From Candidatus Zixiibacteriota bacterium (lineage in GTDB: Bacteria; Zixibacteria; MSB-5A5; JAABVY01; JAHJOQ01): 7,583 nucleotides of DNA. Each line of letters opens with the position of its first letter. Positions within the stretch are counted from its first letter, which is position 1. Positions 5,853-7,583 of the stretch are shown here, piece by piece. Location: positions 1-7,583 of the forward strand of contig DAOVLC010000059.1 in the NCBI GenBank assembly GCA_030631455.1, given 5' to 3'. Below the pieces are notes generated by a model that was not told where the DNA came from, did no database searches, and saw only the letters and a list, made by a program, of their open reading frames with translations. The position numbers were made by a program, and so were the translations under genes.

Positions 5853-5868
5853 TGCAAACACCATGCCG
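5853..5868 (-). promoter_or_regulatory. Sigma-54 (-24/-12) promoter of pilin 2
   Basis: The minus strand reads CGGCATGGTGTTTGCA, matching TGGCAC-N5-TTGCW except for C at the first base and T at the sixth. GG and GC have the right 12-nt phase. The predicted start is near 5842, which gives a 20-nt leader containing the ribosome-binding site GGAGAG. This promoter lies in the 267-nt gap 5822-6088, which otherwise holds only the candidate activator site at 5977-5989. Confidence 0.8.
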
Positions 5869-5976
5869 ATTCAACACGGATCTGCTAACTCACTCTCCAT
5901 ACGACACTTGAGCGATCATCCGGAGTAATTCGGTTTCGCGCGCAGTCAATCTTCGTCTTATGATGCGATAGGTGAC

Positions 5977-5989
5977 TTGTATATTGCAA
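5977..5989. promoter_or_regulatory. Palindrome-like candidate activator site upstream of pilin 2
   Basis: TTGTATATTGCAA agrees with TTGCAGAATGCAA at 10 of 13 positions. Only one of the ten arm bases differs, and the other two differences are in the 3-nt centre. It is centred about 141 nt upstream of the predicted sigma-54 start of pilin 2, comparable to the site upstream of pilin 1. Confidence 0.4.
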
Positions 5990-6088
5990 GAGACGAGCTG
6001 GGGCATTTGATAGAAGCTGACTCGAATAGAGTATTATCACAGAGTGTTCAATTGCTGTGCAGCCTGAAGGATATTTGGCCAACAATTA

Positions 6089-7462
6089 CTATATCATTTG
6101 AGGTTTCTTCAGGTCGTATCGGTCTATTTTTCTGTATAACGTGGAAGGGTCTATTCCGAGAACCTTAGCCGCCTTGCTCTTTTGCCAGTTTGTCTGATTC
6201 AGTGTCCAGAATATGTACGCTTTTTCAATCGATTCGAGAGTCGGTGTGACCGCGTCGCCGTCCGTGACGACCTCGTTACTCATGGTACGCTGTTTGATGC
6301 TGTCCGGGAAATCAGCAGGGGCGAGCACGGCGGATTTGGACAAGAGCAGCGTTCGTTCCACCGTGTTCTCGAGTTCTCGAACATTGCCCGGCCAGTCGTA
6401 TGATACCAGAAGCTTGAGCGCCTCAGGTGATATCTTCTTCGGTGACAACTTCATTTTCTGGGTGTATATCTTCAGAAAGTGATTAACAAGAAGCTCGATA
6501 TCTTCCCTCCGGTCGCGCAGAGCCGGGATCTGGATAGGAAGAACATTCAGTCGGTAGAATAGATCGGGCCTGAAACGGTTTGCCTCAACTTCCAATTCCA
6601 GATTCGCATTGGTTGCTGCTATCAGTCTTACGTCAACTGTTATCGGATTTGTCGAGCCAACGGGCGTGATTACCTTCTCTTCGAGTACTCGAAGCAGCTT
6701 CACCTGAATCGATAGAGATGTGTTGCCTATTTCGTCAAGAAAGAACGTCCCCTTATCGGCGACCTTGAAGAGCCCGTCCTTGTCCTTGATGGCGCCCGTG
6801 AATGAACCCTTGATATGGCCGAAGAGTTCGCTTTCGAGCAGGGTCTCAGGCAGCGCCGCGCAGTTGATTGTTATGAAAGGTTTGCCGACTCGATTTGAAT
6901 GATAGTGAATAGCCTTGGCGATCAGGTCTTTACCGGTTCCGCTCTCACCCCGTATCAGAACGGTTGAGTCCGACCGGGTGACCATTTGCGCCACCTCTTT
7001 CATCTTCAGAACCAGCGGGTTCTTGCCAATGAAATTGTCAAAGGAGAACTCACTCGACAGGGTACTCCTGAGACTCTTGTTCTCCTCATCAATCGAAGCC
7101 TGCGTGAGGAGCTTCTTCAATGTGAATTTAATCTCATCTACCTTGAACGGCTTTGTTATGTAGTCGTAGGCGCCGTTTCTCATTGCCTCGATGGCGGAGT
7201 CTACCGAGGCAAATGCGGTCATCATAATGAAGTCAATGTTCTCATCAATACTCTTTGCCTTCGACAGAAGCTCTATGCCACTCATCTCAGGCATCGTCAA
7301 GTCAGCAATCACAACATCGGGAGTCTGCTTCTTTATCTGTTCGACAGCATCGTTTCCATTTAGAGCATGAATGACGTCATACCCTTCCTTGACAAGCATG
7401 ATCTCCATAAAGTTGCACATGCTCTCTTCGTCATCTACCACAAGAATCCGTGCCTTACTCAT
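6089..7462 (-). CDS. NtrC-family sigma-54-dependent response regulator (PilR-like)
   Basis: This is a 457-residue cytoplasmic activator with the full three-domain plan. Residues 1-120 are a receiver: acidic pocket D10/D11, phosphoacceptor D54 (VIADLTMPEM), T82 and K104 (TKPF). Residues about 142-375 are the AAA+ sigma-54 activation domain: Walker A GESGTGKD (172-179), the sigma-54 contact loop as GSFTGA (219-224, Ser in place of the first Ala), Walker B FLDEIG (241-246), and arginines near RFRPDLFYRLNV (296-307). Residues 408-451 are a Fis-type helix-turn-helix (KSKAAKVLGIDPSTLYRKI). Phosphorylation should trigger ATP-driven opening of sigma-54 promoters. The two pilin genes directly downstream both have such promoters, so PilR is the best functional analogy, but the family includes many close relatives and I leave the symbol blank. 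The start at 7462 follows AAAGGACATC. No sensor kinase lies in the window. Confidence 0.95.
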   Translation of the reverse strand: MSKARILVVDDEESMCNFMEIMLVKEGYDVIHALNGNDAVEQIKKQTPDVVIADLTMPEMSGIELLSKAKSIDENIDFIMMTAFASVDSAIEAMRNGAYDYITKPFKVDEIKFTLKKLLTQASIDEENKSLRSTLSSEFSFDNFIGKNPLVLKMKEVAQMVTRSDSTVLIRGESGTGKDLIAKAIHYHSNRVGKPFITINCAALPETLLESELFGHIKGSFTGAIKDKDGLFKVADKGTFFLDEIGNTSLSIQVKLLRVLEEKVITPVGSTNPITVDVRLIAATNANLELEVEANRFRPDLFYRLNVLPIQIPALRDRREDIELLVNHFLKIYTQKMKLSPKKISPEALKLLVSYDWPGNVRELENTVERTLLLSKSAVLAPADFPDSIKQRTMSNEVVTDGDAVTPTLESIEKAYIFWTLNQTNWQKSKAAKVLGIDPSTLYRKIDRYDLKKPQMI

Positions 7463-7513
7463 GATGTCCTTTCCCCTAGCCGTTACATCATCTTATCGGA
7501 ACATCTCGCGTTG

Positions 7514-7522
7514 ATTGTATCA
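7514..7522 (-). promoter_or_regulatory. Extended -10 promoter candidate for the response regulator
   Basis: The minus strand reads TGATACAAT, an extended -10 (TGn plus TACAAT), about 52 nt before the start codon. No good -35 is present at 16-18 nt, which is typical where an extended -10 or an activator compensates. The same region can be read as a weak sigma-28-type pair, TACAATCA-N11-TCCGATAA (7493-7519), which is less likely. Confidence 0.4.
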
Positions 7523-7539
7523 TTGCGAGGTACGCAGAA

Positions 7540-7552
7540 TTGCAGAATGCAA
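7540..7552. promoter_or_regulatory. Palindromic candidate operator upstream of the response regulator
   Basis: TTGCAGAATGCAA, identical in all 13 bases to the site upstream of pilin 1. It is centred about 30 nt upstream of the extended -10, over the expected -35 region, which suggests autoregulation of the regulator gene. Repression or class-II activation would both be possible. Confidence 0.5.
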
Positions 7553-7583
7553 AGAATGGTCAAAAACCAAACAGCCAGCCCTA

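Noticed and set aside
5885..6085. 66-codon minus-strand reading frame in the gap between the regulator and pilin 2
   Set aside because: It has no recognisable domain and no ribosome-binding site, and it overlaps the region expected to hold upstream activator sequences for pilin 2.
7540..7583. Possible sigma-54 promoter upstream of the response regulator (TTTGCA present)
   Set aside because: The -24 GG is missing at the correct phase: the bases there come from TGACCA, not TGGCAC.

Overview
This window looks like chromosomal DNA from a Gram-negative bacterium, because it carries type IV prepilins, a sigma-54 activator, consensus-like -24/-12 promoters and two Sec-secreted repeat proteins. All six genes are on the minus strand, so they are described here from high to low coordinates. 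The taxon cannot be fixed from the sequence alone. The combination of an HDOD protein with a kinase-like dimerization tail, secreted HEAT proteins and cysteine-free pilins would fit a deltaproteobacterial-type or FCB-group candidate lineage (for example Zixibacteria-like), but this is only a guess.

Pilus block (about 4635-7583). An NtrC/PilR-type response regulator (6089-7462) is followed by two paralogous type IV prepilin genes (5393-5821 and 4707-5114). Each pilin gene has its own good sigma-54 promoter (TGGCCC-N5-TTTGC type for the distal pilin, CGGCAT-N5-TTTGCA for the proximal one). A 13-bp palindrome, TTGCAGAATGCAA or a 10/13 match to it, occurs once in each of the three gaps of this block: upstream of the regulator, upstream of pilin 2 and upstream of pilin 1. 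For the pilins it lies at enhancer distance (about -141 and -185). The simplest model is that the regulator binds these sites, drives both pilins through sigma-54 and controls its own gene. A hairpin with a short T-run ends the block after pilin 1.

Secreted repeat-protein block (1514-4601). A near-ideal sigma-70 promoter (TTGACA-17-TAAGAT with an extended -10) sits so close to the next start codon that the mRNA should be leaderless. It drives a 655-residue secreted protein with twelve copies of a roughly 27-residue repeat of the form D-x-x-G-[N/D]-D-x-Y followed by a Q-G-x-G turn. This is a probable beta-solenoid that I cannot assign to a named family. It is followed by a secreted HEAT-repeat protein. 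The two genes are separated by an inverted pair of GC-rich palindromes that resembles a REP/BIME element, one arm of which also looks like a terminator.

Signalling gene (90-1397). The last gene encodes an HDOD-domain protein whose C-terminus resembles a histidine-kinase dimerization/phosphoacceptor helix pair, with no ATPase domain after it. A perfect 14-bp hairpin follows it at the window edge. No convincing plus-strand gene, tRNA, rRNA, CRISPR array or insertion sequence was found.
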